A stretch of 64,000 bases of DNA from Saprospiraceae bacterium (GCA_013001595.1 JABDMH010000082.1:1-64000), one strand, 5' to 3'. Shown: positions 1 through 9,388, numbered from the stretch's first letter. Numbers and translations are program-made. The notes: generated by a model from the sequence alone, not told the origin.

Positions 1-560
1 TCCACGTCATTGACCATTACTAGTTCCTTTATGTTTTTTCCTCCCTTTAATGATTCAATAAGTGGAATAAGTGGAATAAGTGGAATAAGTGGAATAAGTG
101 GAATAAGTGGAATAAGTGGAATAACAACTATATCGACCGCTTCTTTAACATGTTCAACAAAACATTGCCCCCAGCCTGTTGCTCTTTCCGCGCCAATACC
201 GCGTAGACCATGAGGAGGATACCTTGCATAGGACAAGGCAAGCTCTAATTGTTCCACTGTTTCGATATGCGGCACTATAATCCCATCTGCCCCAATATCA
301 AGTAATCTCTTAATAAGACCTTTCTGTAATTCCGCTATTCGGACAAATAAAACTGTATCACTACGCACGGTAGCCCGGATATGGTCTACTATATCACGTC
401 AGTCTAGATGACCATGTTCAACGTCAATTACAATAAAGTCTAAACTTAACGCAACAGCCATTTCTGTTATGCTACCTGATTCAAGGGTAACCCATAGCCC
501 ATAAATACTTTCGTTGTTTGATATTTTATTTTTCAGACTTAGTATTGCATCCCTTTTCAT
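1..560 (-). pseudogene. HpcH/HpaI-family aldolase pseudogene (3' end outside window)
   Basis: Reading the minus strand from the ATG at 560 gives a class II 2-keto-3-deoxy-sugar-acid aldolase of the HpcH/HpaI (RhmA/YfaU-like) type: an N-terminal IVIDVEHGHLD segment, the PPHGLRG motif, ATGWGQ, then an IPLIE strand and KGGKNI. The family cleaves 2-keto-3-deoxy acids such as 2-keto-3-deoxy-L-rhamnonate. Codon 54 (399-401) is TGA where relatives normally have Trp (LD-W-RDI). Further on, the IPLIE strand, whose Glu is a metal ligand in HpaI, is preceded by seven IPL units from a 9-bp tandem repeat. Either lesion should abolish function. The reading frame otherwise stays open to the window edge, so inactivation looks recent. 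It sits downstream of two other broken genes and rhaT. The family call is firm; the exact substrate is not. Confidence 0.85.
61..123. repeat. 9-bp tandem repeat, seven perfect copies (AGTGGAATA)
   Basis: Seven exact copies of AGTGGAATA run without interruption. On the minus strand they encode Ile-Pro-Leu seven times, in frame with the aldolase pseudogene. Because the unit is 9 bp, changes in copy number keep the frame. Normal aldolases have one I-P-L-I-E here, so about six extra units were probably added by slippage. The plus-strand ORF with SGI repeats is only the shadow of this array. Confidence 0.97.
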
Positions 561-624
561 AATTGATCTTGATAATCTTAATTTCTACTCTTTTTAGATC
601 AGACTTTCACATGTAGCAGCACAA

Positions 625-1475
625 CTAAATATGCTTGGCATACGCTTTGATAATCGTATCTCTCAATAAAATTATTTCTGACAGGGTGTCTATCTCATTA
701 CAATTCTCCCAATCTATCCAAATGAATTTCAACCCGATCCAGACACTATAATTGTTCACTATTAATCTCTTGATTATGTCTTCATAGTCAATAATATTAT
801 GTTGGGCTGATGTTTGTAAGTATCCTTTTCTTGCTCCTCGAGCATGAAAATGGTTTGCATATTCCAACAAGATATCTACATTTTTATTCAAATAGCCTTC
901 CCTAATAAAATGAGTGTAGTCAAGCGTTAATGACAATCCAGGAACAGAAGATACTAATTCTTGGGTTGCCAATGGGTCAATAAAAGGTGAACCAATATGT
1001 GATTCTATAGCAAAGCCAATAGAAGTGTTTTTTACTTCATTCAACCGCCATTCTAATTCATGGTAGCAAAGGTCAGTGATCTTTTATTGCTTTGATTTGG
1101 AAAAAACAATCCAGGCAAACAAGTAATGTGATCTGCTCCAAGCTCTTCGGCATATTCTATGAGCTTAAGAAATTGCTCACGTGTCAATAATCGCATTTTC
1201 TAATTGGGATGATTTATTGCCTTATCTGAAAGACTTGTGTCGAGTTGTAAATAGCAATCAGATGGAATCAAACCTCTGTCATCTAATTTTATTCTAAGGA
1301 GCCTCGCATTTCTTTTAATGTCTTCAAATTCTTTTTCAGGTCATAAATGTGAACGCCCACTAAATAAACCAATATCCACTCCTTTACAATCCAGCATTAC
1401 CAATAGGTCCAATACTTGGTCGTGAGACAAAAGGGGGAAGGTGAAATCTGCGCAAGCAATTTTTAATTCTTTCAT
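625..1475 (-). pseudogene. Sugar phosphate isomerase/epimerase (TIM-barrel) pseudogene
   Basis: Translation from the ATG at 1475 gives a xylose-isomerase-like TIM-barrel protein of about 280 residues, with a GVDIGLFSGRSHL strand, an EYAEELGADHITCLPG strand, an ELEWR segment and an IESHIGSP strand. The frame is broken three times: TGA at codon 45 (1341-1343), TAG at codon 92 (1200-1202), and a frameshift near 1055-1065, after which the 139-residue ORF carries the C-terminal half. Its ATG overlaps the stop of the upstream SDR stub by four bases (ATGA), which suggests the two were once translationally coupled. Members of this family are usually cytosolic sugar or sugar-acid epimerases, but the substrate cannot be told. 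Confidence 0.82.
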
Positions 1476-1693
1476 GATGTTGGCCCCCCTTCCCATTCAG
1501 CTGTTGCAAGATAGCCTCCATCAATAAGAATACTAGTTCCAGTTATTCCGGAGGAATCCTATCAAGACAGATATGCGACTACTTTTGCTATTTCACTTGG
1601 TTGTAGCAATCTTCTGATGGGTACACGATTCAATCTTGTTCGAATTTTATCTTCATCAACCATATGTTCTCTTAAGAGTGGAAAAATCCGTTG
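1472..1693 (-). pseudogene. SDR oxidoreductase C-terminal stub
   Basis: The last ~70 codons of a short-chain dehydrogenase are visible: the helix RVPIRRLLQPSEIAKVVAYL, then SSGITGTSILIDGG, the usual SDR C-terminal signature. Two consecutive stops, TGA-TAG (1559-1564), interrupt the stub just before the SSGITG segment. Everything upstream (Rossmann motif and YxxxK site) is missing, and the sequence runs directly into the 3' end of rhaT, so a deletion joint lies near 1690-1703. The stub overlaps the next pseudogene by ATGA. It was probably the sugar or sugar-acid dehydrogenase of the same pathway as the aldolase. Confidence 0.8.
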
Positions 1694-1703
1694 AGCTCCT
1701 GAC

Positions 1704-2750
1704 CTACGCATTGCCTGCGAGGTAATTCCCATAACCCATAAATACGGTGGAAAGCATCAATATAAGAATGCCCAAGAAAATCAGTCTCATCGTACGTCCG
1801 CTGCTTCCTTTCCATTCGTGGGTGATCAATCCCCACATGGTGCTAAAAATGATGACAAATGCAAGGTGAATGCTGAAGCTCGCAAAGTCATGCTTACCCA
1901 TTTTAGTAGTCCCCATTCCGTAAAACATAAATTCCATAAAACCTGTAATACCGGCGATGGCACAGAAGAGATAATTCACTTTTAGCGAGGCACCCCTTGC
2001 ACCAAAGTAATCGCCCAAACTGCTATTTTTGATATTCATAAATACACATATTCCGGCATTGGTGATAAAGCCACCACCCATAATCACAATGAGGACGGCA
2101 CTATTTTTCCATAATTCGGTAGTGCCATATTCTGTAGACATTTCAGCGATGGGTGCTCCGGACTGCATGGCGAAGGCAAAGCAGGCGCTCATCACACCTG
2201 AAAATGCCGCTACCATTAGTCCTTTCTTAAAATTAAAATCTTTGATGTACTTCTGTTTTTCTTCTGCTGTTTGCTCCCGTTCCTTAGACACACCAGCCCA
2301 ACCAGTAAAGAAAATGCCAATCAAACAAATAAATACGCCCCCGATCGTAACCTGTCCGGCGAGCGAGCGTAGTATCTGTCCAAATTCACCCATGAAAATC
2401 GGTGGCACCAATGTGCCAAAAGCCGTGGTCAAACCCAGTACCATGGCCATGCCCAATGACATTCCCAGGTAGCGCAAAGAAAGACCGAAAGTAAGGTTTC
2501 CGACTCCCCAACAAACACCAAAAACAAACGTCCAAAGTAGGCTTTCGCGATCAGCTCCAAGCAGGATGTCCAGGAGATGAGGGACGGTAAAATAGGCGAT
2601 CATCCATGGCATGATGATCCAGGTGAAAAGGCCATTAACCAACCAGTAGCTTTCCCACGACCAATTCTTGACCTTTTTAAAAGCGATATAAAAGCTGCCG
2701 GCTGCGAAACCTCCGATCGCGTGCAATATTATTCCTAGTGCAGGATTCAT
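1704..2750 (-). CDS. rhaT: L-rhamnose/H+ symporter RhaT
   Basis: This 348-residue hydrophobic protein of about ten membrane helices matches the RhaT family, which imports L-rhamnose (and related 6-deoxysugars) with protons across the inner membrane. Recognisable features are the glycine-rich N-terminus (ALGIILHAIGGFAAGSFYI), the WSWESYWL loop, the VCWGVGNLTFGLSLRYLGMSLG helix pair and a basic cytosolic loop around residues 155-175. Length is normal for RhaT (about 340-350). No lesion is seen. The gene lies downstream of the GH99-like and isomerase genes and the GH78 rhamnosidase, which supports a rhamnose role. Its 3' flank has lost the SDR body, so the transporter marks the edge of the decayed zone. 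Confidence 0.93.
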   Translation of the reverse strand: MNPALGIILHAIGGFAAGSFYIAFKKVKNWSWESYWLVNGLFTWIIMPWMIAYFTVPHLLDILLGADRESLLWTFVFGVCWGVGNLTFGLSLRYLGMSLGMAMVLGLTTAFGTLVPPIFMGEFGQILRSLAGQVTIGGVFICLIGIFFTGWAGVSKEREQTAEEKQKYIKDFNFKKGLMVAAFSGVMSACFAFAMQSGAPIAEMSTEYGTTELWKNSAVLIVIMGGGFITNAGICVFMNIKNSSLGDYFGARGASLKVNYLFCAIAGITGFMEFMFYGMGTTKMGKHDFASFSIHLAFVIIFSTMWGLITHEWKGSSGRTMRLIFLGILILMLSTVFMGYGNYLAGNA

Positions 2751-2769
2751 GAAATTACTTTACAGTGAT

Positions 2770-3090
2770 TTATTTAGACAGCCGACTGTATACACCGTGA
2801 CCCAAAATGGAAAATATCCACTGTATTTCACGAGGCGGTATCAAACTGTTTATCAGATTACTTTCGGGTGAGAGACCAGGGTTGCTAAAACCACATTTGG
2901 TAAAGTCCGCTGTATAAAATTCTACGCTCCTATTTTCGCTGGGGTTCCCACCTCCGTATACAAGGCTGGGATATGGCAAGACATTCGATATGGTTCCGAA
3001 ATCTTGAGTCAGAAGATTAATATTCTCTATATCCCGATTATTTATCAGATACAAAGACATTTTGTATAGCTTGCAGGTATCCATAACCAT
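2770..3090 (-). pseudogene. Unidentified ORF, probable gene remnant
   Basis: An open frame of 106 codons fills the gap between the GH99-like gene and rhaT and overlaps the 3' end of the former in another frame. I do not recognise the family. The stretch around NRSVEFYTADF and GLSPESNLINSLIPPREIQWIF has protein-like composition, so this may be the C-terminal end of a lost gene rather than chance. No signal peptide or convincing start is visible; the first ~18 codons lie inside the neighbouring gene. Low confidence that it is expressed. Confidence 0.35.
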
Positions 3091-4261
3091 ATAAGGTGCA
3101 GGGCATCAAATAACTTGTTTCGGTCCACTCGTTCCAGCTATTTACGGTAATCAGCGGAACTTGCCCGGGATGGTCGTCTACATATTTCTTTGCATCTCTT
3201 AAAGCTTTCTCAAAATTGTCTGGTGTATTATTTTTTACCACTCCCGCTTTGAAATGTAGAAATCGGGGATTATTATCCCAGCCGACCGAAACGTGCGGAT
3301 AATAAGGAACATCCTTCTTAGTAGAGACTTTTTCCCATTCAGCAATAACATCCGGCATAATGTCAAGATAATCTCGGTCAATATCCGTAAAATGCACAAA
3401 TTGATAATGGGTAATTCCATCGAACTCCAATTGATGAACTACTTCGTTGTATGCGCCAATTACACTTCCGTCATCAGCGGTTAAATTTTTATCAGCTTTG
3501 CGTAAGGAGACTTGAAGATCAAGGCCCGGAAAACCAGCTTTTTTAGTCTCCTCTCTAAACCACTCCAATGCCTCGAGGGTTTGTTGTACTCCGCCAAGAC
3601 CTGCAATCAGTGCGCCAATGTCGTAGATCATAAAAGATGGTTTGCTATTCACTTTATAGTAGGAGGGATGACTAAAGTACTGTTCAATGATCCGGTGACA
3701 GACCACCTCAAATTCTTCCCGATCAACACTCCCTTTCCAAATGAGATGTTCATTTGGCAAGCCGGCTCTTCGTTTGTCCCAAATCTGATTTACATCGTGG
3801 TTGGCCCACATGATGTAAAATTTTACACGATCGTTGTTACGGGCTTTGAGGTAGCCTTCATTCAAATGTCCTTCCAGAAAGGGCATCCCATCGTACCAAT
3901 ACCAGTCAAAGATGAAAACGTTTACCCCATGATCTGCAGCAGCATTGATTTCCATTTCAGCAATATAGGGGTCGGCCTCGTTGACATATCCCCACAACGG
4001 AAATCTTGGTTGGTCGTGCCCTTCGTATTTTGGTTTATTAGATATGACCGACTGCCATTCTCCTATTCCATCGGGCCAGAAAATCTTTGCCCGATCGTCG
4101 GGGTGATAGGATGGCCAGACATATGCTGCAATATCATAACTCTGCTTTTTCTCTGCATCATTTCTACCATTGTCATTATTTTGGCCCACCACACCAAAAG
4201 TCAGTAGGAATATGGCATTGAGCATTATATATATTTTTTTCACCACTTTTTGATTTCTCAT
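3038..4261 (-). CDS. Exported GH99-like / WbsX-family protein
   Basis: The 407-residue product starts with a Sec signal peptide (IMLNAIFLLTFGVVGQ) and then shows the features of the WbsX / GH99-like TIM-barrel group: an early AAYVWPSYHPD motif, FIFDWYWYDG near residue 115, FYIMWANHD, PSFMIYD and a C-terminal NSWNEWTE motif. Members are annotated either as glycosyltransferase WbsX or as GH99-like glycosidases; an exported copy in a rhamnosidase cluster fits a glycosidase better (inference). The acidic pair in NSWNEWTE is present. It is followed 37 bp upstream by isomerase A in the same orientation, probably one transcript. No lesion is seen. Confidence 0.82.
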   Translation of the reverse strand: MRNQKVVKKIYIMLNAIFLLTFGVVGQNNDNGRNDAEKKQSYDIAAYVWPSYHPDDRAKIFWPDGIGEWQSVISNKPKYEGHDQPRFPLWGYVNEADPYIAEMEINAAADHGVNVFIFDWYWYDGMPFLEGHLNEGYLKARNNDRVKFYIMWANHDVNQIWDKRRAGLPNEHLIWKGSVDREEFEVVCHRIIEQYFSHPSYYKVNSKPSFMIYDIGALIAGLGGVQQTLEALEWFREETKKAGFPGLDLQVSLRKADKNLTADDGSVIGAYNEVVHQLEFDGITHYQFVHFTDIDRDYLDIMPDVIAEWEKVSTKKDVPYYPHVSVGWDNNPRFLHFKAGVVKNNTPDNFEKALRDAKKYVDDHPGQVPLITVNSWNEWTETSYLMPCTLYGYGYLQAIQNVFVSDK

Positions 4262-4298
4262 GTTAATACAATTGATGTTTTAAAAAAAATAATTAGAA

Positions 4299-5717
4299 TT
4301 ATATTTTCACAAGGTCAAAATCCATAGCCACGGCAAACATCTCTAACTCTTTTGACAGGTCGCCTACACCCATGGCAATATGATGCGAAGGTCCCTGTTG
4401 GCACCATTTATCAAAAAAGGTATGGATGGGTTGATTGATTTTTACCCTACAATTTGGATTGCCTATATTAAGAACTTCTCCAGACACAATTTCTCCTGTG
4501 GTATAAATCATTTTAAACGTACCATCACAACCAAATTGACTTACATTAAGAAGCGTCGCTGGCCCCTTGACGACATCAAAGTCGATCCCCAGTCCATGGC
4601 CGGTCTTGCCATGATGGACATCGAGATTTTTAAGCCTAGGTTTACCTTCACTCATATTAATATTGCTTGGCCCATCGTGTCCCAACAAAATAAAATCCTG
4701 ATCGTAGTCTATGGCAAAAAATTCAACAAACATACCTCCTCCCCCTAGTAAATCCAGCATTTTCATACCCATCGCTGTTCTAAGATCTCCTTCCGTCACA
4801 CCAGGTCGGCCCAAAGATGCCAGACGAGAGACGGCCAGTCCCGATTGCGCGCGCATCTGAGTGATCGATTCTTTTTCACCCCACCAATAATAACCAAATG
4901 CGTAAATATCATACCTGGTAATTATTTCTTCGTAGGCGACGGCCAATTGTGCTGAAACTTTCATGTGCTCATTGGTCACCGATTCATCCACTTCGTACAG
5001 CTGCCTAAATTGATGATACATGGCTTCCAATTGTGCTGGTTTCACACGATGGAATGCTTCTTCAATTTCCTCCACCTCCGGACGGATGATCATTCTACCG
5101 GTAGCCTTCAGCCAACGATGTTCGTCGGTCGGCATATCGACCATTCCGGTGTAGGTATTCCCGATGATCCCAACATTCATAGCCCGGAAAGCCCGTGCAG
5201 AAGCTGCACCGTTACAATCAGCCCGAACCTCGTCCCAAAAACGTTGAGAACTAAAGGGGCCGGTCCGTACCACAAATCCCTTACCAAGGGTCATTAGTCC
5301 CGCCGCATACTCCGGAATACAACAGGGCCCCTCATGATAGAGATATTCTGCCGTGTCTGCTGTTGCGTAATCGTAAGAATTATCAATATGCGTATTGAGA
5401 ATACGAATCGGAATATCCAACTGTCTAACACAAGGGAGTAGCACCATACCCGTTGTATATCCCAGGGGACAAACTAAAATAATATCGATCTTTTCTTCGG
5501 TAAAATATCGGCCAGCACTTTCCGCTTTTTCTTGGGTATCCACCAATCCGGGAGATACCACCTCACCTATCTTTTCGAGATGGGTAGTAAGTTCATGGTA
5601 CATTTTCATGCACAGATCTTTCAACCCGGGAAATTGATCCCAGTAGATAAGGTGTCCTGTCGCCAAGAGTCCAATTTTGGGTTTCGCCAATCTCGCTTTC
5701 AATTTTGAGTTAGACAT
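4299..5717 (-). CDS. L-fucose/L-arabinose isomerase-like protein A
   Basis: The product (about 472 residues from the ATG at 5717; the TTG at 5741 is less likely) has the layout of the L-fucose/L-arabinose isomerase superfamily: an N-terminal Rossmann-like domain (IGLLATGHLIYWDQFPGL), a middle domain with MNVGIIGNTYTGMVDM, and a C-terminal beta barrel with NIGNPNCRVK. The likely metal and catalytic residues are visible as VEFFAIDYD, LLGHDG and SHH near the end. Such enzymes interconvert aldoses and ketoses in the cytosol. It has no signal peptide. It is a distant paralogue of the gene at 9389, and the two flank the GH78 rhamnosidase. The sugar is unknown; L-rhamnose, L-fucose or L-arabinose are all possible. 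Confidence 0.85.
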   Translation of the reverse strand: MSNSKLKARLAKPKIGLLATGHLIYWDQFPGLKDLCMKMYHELTTHLEKIGEVVSPGLVDTQEKAESAGRYFTEEKIDIILVCPLGYTTGMVLLPCVRQLDIPIRILNTHIDNSYDYATADTAEYLYHEGPCCIPEYAAGLMTLGKGFVVRTGPFSSQRFWDEVRADCNGAASARAFRAMNVGIIGNTYTGMVDMPTDEHRWLKATGRMIIRPEVEEIEEAFHRVKPAQLEAMYHQFRQLYEVDESVTNEHMKVSAQLAVAYEEIITRYDIYAFGYYWWGEKESITQMRAQSGLAVSRLASLGRPGVTEGDLRTAMGMKMLDLLGGGGMFVEFFAIDYDQDFILLGHDGPSNINMSEGKPRLKNLDVHHGKTGHGLGIDFDVVKGPATLLNVSQFGCDGTFKMIYTTGEIVSGEVLNIGNPNCRVKINQPIHTFFDKWCQQGPSHHIAMGVGDLSKELEMFAVAMDFDLVKI

Positions 5718-5895
5718 AAGGTGAGCTGTTATTCGCGCCAATTATGACATTTTATCTTTTAGAGCTTCATTTAGGCCAAATTCTTCCGAAAAGCTCGTGA
5801 AAATCTTATTTCGTGATTCATTTTCATCGTGACAATACCGCAAAGGATGGAAGATGTCCCTGATTTCAAATCTGATGTCCCACTTTTTTTTCGCA

Positions 5896-8800
5896 TCATA
5901 GTACCTCGCTTAATTTAAATGAATACCTGCCAGAACCCACTTTAAGCATAATATATTCACCTTCATCTAACCCCTCAAGCACACCTTCGACGCCATCATG
6001 AAATTTATTATTCGCCCAGACATTCATATCATTTTCAGAAATCACAACATCCTTCTTCCCTGATTTTGGAATACTTAGGAAGGCTTCTGAATTTGCCGGA
6101 ATTACAACATCTATTGTAAAAGTACTATCCTCGATGTTCCATGACGATCGGATTTCTCCCCTGACGGTGTGGACAGATGCTTTTGCAAATGTCAAATCCT
6201 TAAGAGGATAGGGTTTAATTCTAAACTCCTGATATCCGGGTTCCATATTTGAAGCACCATAAAAATTGGGCCCCTGGATACCTGCAATAAAGTGGTAAAA
6301 ATACTCATTCACTCCTGCCAGCATGGTCATGTTGTCCGATCTTCTTCGACCTCCTAGTACGGCATAATCTCTACCCCAACTTTCCCATATGGTAGTAGCA
6401 CCCTGATCTACCATATAACCCCAACCAGGGTAGGTTGTGGTGTTGACGATATCATACATCACCTTGCCAAGACCATTGGCGGTTAGGGATTCAATCAGAG
6501 CTGTGATACCAGCATGTCCCACCCGCAAGTGGCTGTTGTCATTGCCAATGATGTTCTGTGCTATATTTTTGATTAGTTTTTCGCGATGTGTATCTGGTAC
6601 AAGACCTATCGATAATGGAAGCAATTCTGCGGTTTGAGACTTGGATCCATAATGGCCAGTTGACTTATCGAGCCACTTTTCGTTGAAGGCACTTTTCACT
6701 TCTTGAGCCAATTGCGTATAGCTCAACTGATCTGCTTTCAGCCCTAATACTCTGGCCATTTCAGACACTATTAAAATATTTCTATAATATAGCGCAGTCC
6801 ATGAAAGACTTGGTGGAGTCTCATCTGATCTCCATTTCTCATAGCCCGGCGCATGCCCTGGTACCATATGATCGCCCAACCAGCCAATCGTCACAATTGA
6901 CCCCTCGCACATATTGCTTTTGATATAATCAACCCAGTTTTTTATCGTCTCATAATGCTCATCTAAAAGCGATCGGTCATCATAAGCTTGATATAGGTAC
7001 CAAACCAACATGGCATAAGCCGAACCCTGTGACACGTCGGGATCCCGAGGCTTCCCAGGAAAAGCAGGAATCACATCTCCCACACTGCCATCCTGCCGAG
7101 CGGCTAATCTTATATCGGTAGCATATTTTCGCCAGAACAAAGGCATATGCTTCCTGGTGAAAAGACTTGCTGCAATACTCGCTGGTTCGTTGTAGCCATA
7201 AGGTTCTCTATGCAAACAATCCAACAGAAAGCCCTTCAAACTATTGCTAAGCGTCCGGTTTACATTATCATGAATGGCATTGAATAAATCATTTGAGCAT
7301 GTAAAGTCTCCTCTTAAGTTTTCGTCATTACGAACCATTTGACCTTGAATATCATCCGGGGATGGTTTGTATGAACATCCTACTAACTGCACGTATTGGA
7401 CCGGGTGATAAACAAATCGAGGTTGATAACTCTCACCACTGGGGTCACCCTTTAAAATATAATAATCCCTTTCTTGCTCTCCAGGCCAGGGTCCTTCGTC
7501 AATCATTCCATTTTTGAGTAGGCGGGTTGAATAATCGATCATTATTTCATCACCGGGTTTGCCCTTGATATTTAATTTAATCCATCCACCAAATAACTGA
7601 TCAAAATGACAGACAAATATCCCTGGTTTTGGTTCTGTAATTTTAATGGGTCTAAGCGTCTCAACAACTTTCATGGCGGGCATAATCTGAGCACTAAGCA
7701 GCCCACTGGGCCCATCGCTCTCTTCTGCTTCGAGCCATGAATGATCATCAAATCCAGCCTCACTCCACCCATCCTGCTCTTTTCGAGCATCATACTTCTC
7801 CCCAAAATCCATATCATTTTCCTCCATCGGTGCGTAAGAATATTTCCAAGTTTTATCACTCGAAAGATGCATTGTAGTACCATCTTCGAATTCGATATTC
7901 ATTTGGAGTAATAATTGGGATTTGTCACTCCAATTTTCAGCATAGTCTAGGACCTTTGCACTATACCAGCCATTACCCAGAAAAACACCCACAGCATTCT
8001 TTCCTCGTACCAACTGATCCGTGATATCATAAGTCATGTACTTAACCAACCGGTGATAATCTGTAAATGCCGGAGATATTACATCATCACTGATCTTATC
8101 TCCATTTATATAGCATTCGCTCAAGCCAAGACCAGAAAAATATATCCTTGCCCGAGATATCTTTTTATCGATCACAAACTCCTTTCTAAGCAATTGGGCA
8201 TCGCCAGATGGATCAGATCGGTGCCGATAATTATTAGCCAAAGTACCGTCGAATCTCCACCAACCGGCTAGGTCATTGGTCAAAATATTATTGTTCATTA
8301 CTTCAATGATCGACTCTTCCGGGAGGGCATTCCGATAAATACTTAACTCATCTATCCCGCCTTTGAAAAATTGTTCTTGATTGGAATGTGAACCAATATA
8401 GGCTGTCGCATATCCTCGAGGGTAAATGAGGCCAGGATTTGTAAAAGTTTTAATTTCCTTACCATCTAAATAAATCCTTTTGGCAATGCGATCGTAGGAA
8501 ACCGATATGTGATGCCAGCGCCCATCTGCAAAAAAATCATCCGGAAGGATGGCGCAATCCTCTGTATACACACCGCTGACACCCAATCCGAACCAAATAC
8601 CTTTTTCCCCATGTTTTGATCCAATGGCTAAAACCTGTGTTGCGACACCGTCATCTTTCCGATAAATGGTCTGCCACTCATCGGTAAATTCGTCTGGCTT
8701 TACCCAGGCGCTTATGGTAATGCCATCTTCCAATTTTGCCAGTCGATGAAACCTAGCCTTTATGGGTTGATCAGTGCCATTAAGTGAAACCGCTTCACCT

Positions 8801-9306
8801 GCTTTCCCATCTGTATAAGAAAGATCATTAAATAATCTTGTACCTATCCATTTTCCTTCCCAGTCCTCCTCATTCATAAGACCCATTTCAAAGGTTGCAG
8901 GCTCGCTCCAATCTGATACCTCACCTTTCTCATCCCAAACCCTGACTTTCCAGAAGCTTCTTTCGCCGCTCGTCAATGACGGACCTTGATAAGGAATATT
9001 TACAGAATTACTTGTCGCAATCTTCTTACTATTCCATTTATTACCTATATCTCTATTTAATCGATCTAAATCATCGGAAACCATAATTTGGAAAGCACTT
9101 TGCATTTGCCCCCGCATATCTGATTTAAGGATCCAACTAAATCTTGGCATCGGAATATCAATTCCCAGGGGATTGATGGCATACTCACATCGTAATTCCT
9201 CCACCTTAAGAGTACCCTCCGTTTCTTTTTCACCATAGATAAAATTTAGTGGTAGCATACAGAGTATAAAAAATCCTACAGAACTCACTCGACCAACATG
9301 ACACAT
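5896..9306 (-). CDS. Exported GH78 alpha-L-rhamnosidase with LamG-like insert
   Basis: This 1136-residue protein begins with a signal peptide (residues 1-25) and continues with a bacterial rhamnosidase N-terminal domain (LRCEYAINPLGIDIPMPRFSW). A LamG/concanavalin-like sugar-binding module is inserted at about residues 160-345 (GDGRWHH-type and DGKEI segments), then come the beta-sandwich domains and an (alpha/alpha)6 catalytic domain. The active-site acids typical of GH78 appear as DCLHRE near 696-701 and TTIWESW near 970. The enzyme removes terminal alpha-L-rhamnose from glycans by inversion, here probably in the periplasm or at the surface. It is larger than the usual ~900 residues because of the insert. 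It lies between the two isomerase genes in one orientation, with RhaT further downstream. Confidence 0.93.
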   Translation of the reverse strand: MCHVGRVSSVGFFILCMLPLNFIYGEKETEGTLKVEELRCEYAINPLGIDIPMPRFSWILKSDMRGQMQSAFQIMVSDDLDRLNRDIGNKWNSKKIATSNSVNIPYQGPSLTSGERSFWKVRVWDEKGEVSDWSEPATFEMGLMNEEDWEGKWIGTRLFNDLSYTDGKAGEAVSLNGTDQPIKARFHRLAKLEDGITISAWVKPDEFTDEWQTIYRKDDGVATQVLAIGSKHGEKGIWFGLGVSGVYTEDCAILPDDFFADGRWHHISVSYDRIAKRIYLDGKEIKTFTNPGLIYPRGYATAYIGSHSNQEQFFKGGIDELSIYRNALPEESIIEVMNNNILTNDLAGWWRFDGTLANNYRHRSDPSGDAQLLRKEFVIDKKISRARIYFSGLGLSECYINGDKISDDVISPAFTDYHRLVKYMTYDITDQLVRGKNAVGVFLGNGWYSAKVLDYAENWSDKSQLLLQMNIEFEDGTTMHLSSDKTWKYSYAPMEENDMDFGEKYDARKEQDGWSEAGFDDHSWLEAEESDGPSGLLSAQIMPAMKVVETLRPIKITEPKPGIFVCHFDQLFGGWIKLNIKGKPGDEIMIDYSTRLLKNGMIDEGPWPGEQERDYYILKGDPSGESYQPRFVYHPVQYVQLVGCSYKPSPDDIQGQMVRNDENLRGDFTCSNDLFNAIHDNVNRTLSNSLKGFLLDCLHREPYGYNEPASIAASLFTRKHMPLFWRKYATDIRLAARQDGSVGDVIPAFPGKPRDPDVSQGSAYAMLVWYLYQAYDDRSLLDEHYETIKNWVDYIKSNMCEGSIVTIGWLGDHMVPGHAPGYEKWRSDETPPSLSWTALYYRNILIVSEMARVLGLKADQLSYTQLAQEVKSAFNEKWLDKSTGHYGSKSQTAELLPLSIGLVPDTHREKLIKNIAQNIIGNDNSHLRVGHAGITALIESLTANGLGKVMYDIVNTTTYPGWGYMVDQGATTIWESWGRDYAVLGGRRRSDNMTMLAGVNEYFYHFIAGIQGPNFYGASNMEPGYQEFRIKPYPLKDLTFAKASVHTVRGEIRSSWNIEDSTFTIDVVIPANSEAFLSIPKSGKKDVVISENDMNVWANNKFHDGVEGVLEGLDEGEYIMLKVGSGRYSFKLSEVL

Positions 9307-9388
9307 AATTAGTAATTTAATTTAGTAGAGCTTCAAGATTCGTCTAAAGGACTCTTTAAAAATTCGGCCTTTTCATGTTCTAGACATT

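Noticed and set aside
61-123. CRISPR array
   Set aside because: The 9-bp units have no spacers between them.
10-213. Plus-strand ORF with SGI repeats
   Set aside because: It is the complement of the IPL repeat inside the aldolase pseudogene; outside the repeat it has no protein-like features.
399-401. TGA read as Trp or selenocysteine
   Set aside because: Other genes here end in TGA (for example the phosphoesterase and SGNH genes) and use TGG for Trp, and a TAG and frameshifts occur in the companion pseudogenes; recoding cannot explain them.
1472-1475. Intact operon coupling between SDR and isomerase
   Set aside because: The ATGA overlap is real, but both genes are broken, so it is only a relic.
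3512-4207. Plus-strand ORF of 231 codons
   Set aside because: It is a shadow of the GH99-like gene, whose motifs are clear on the other strand.
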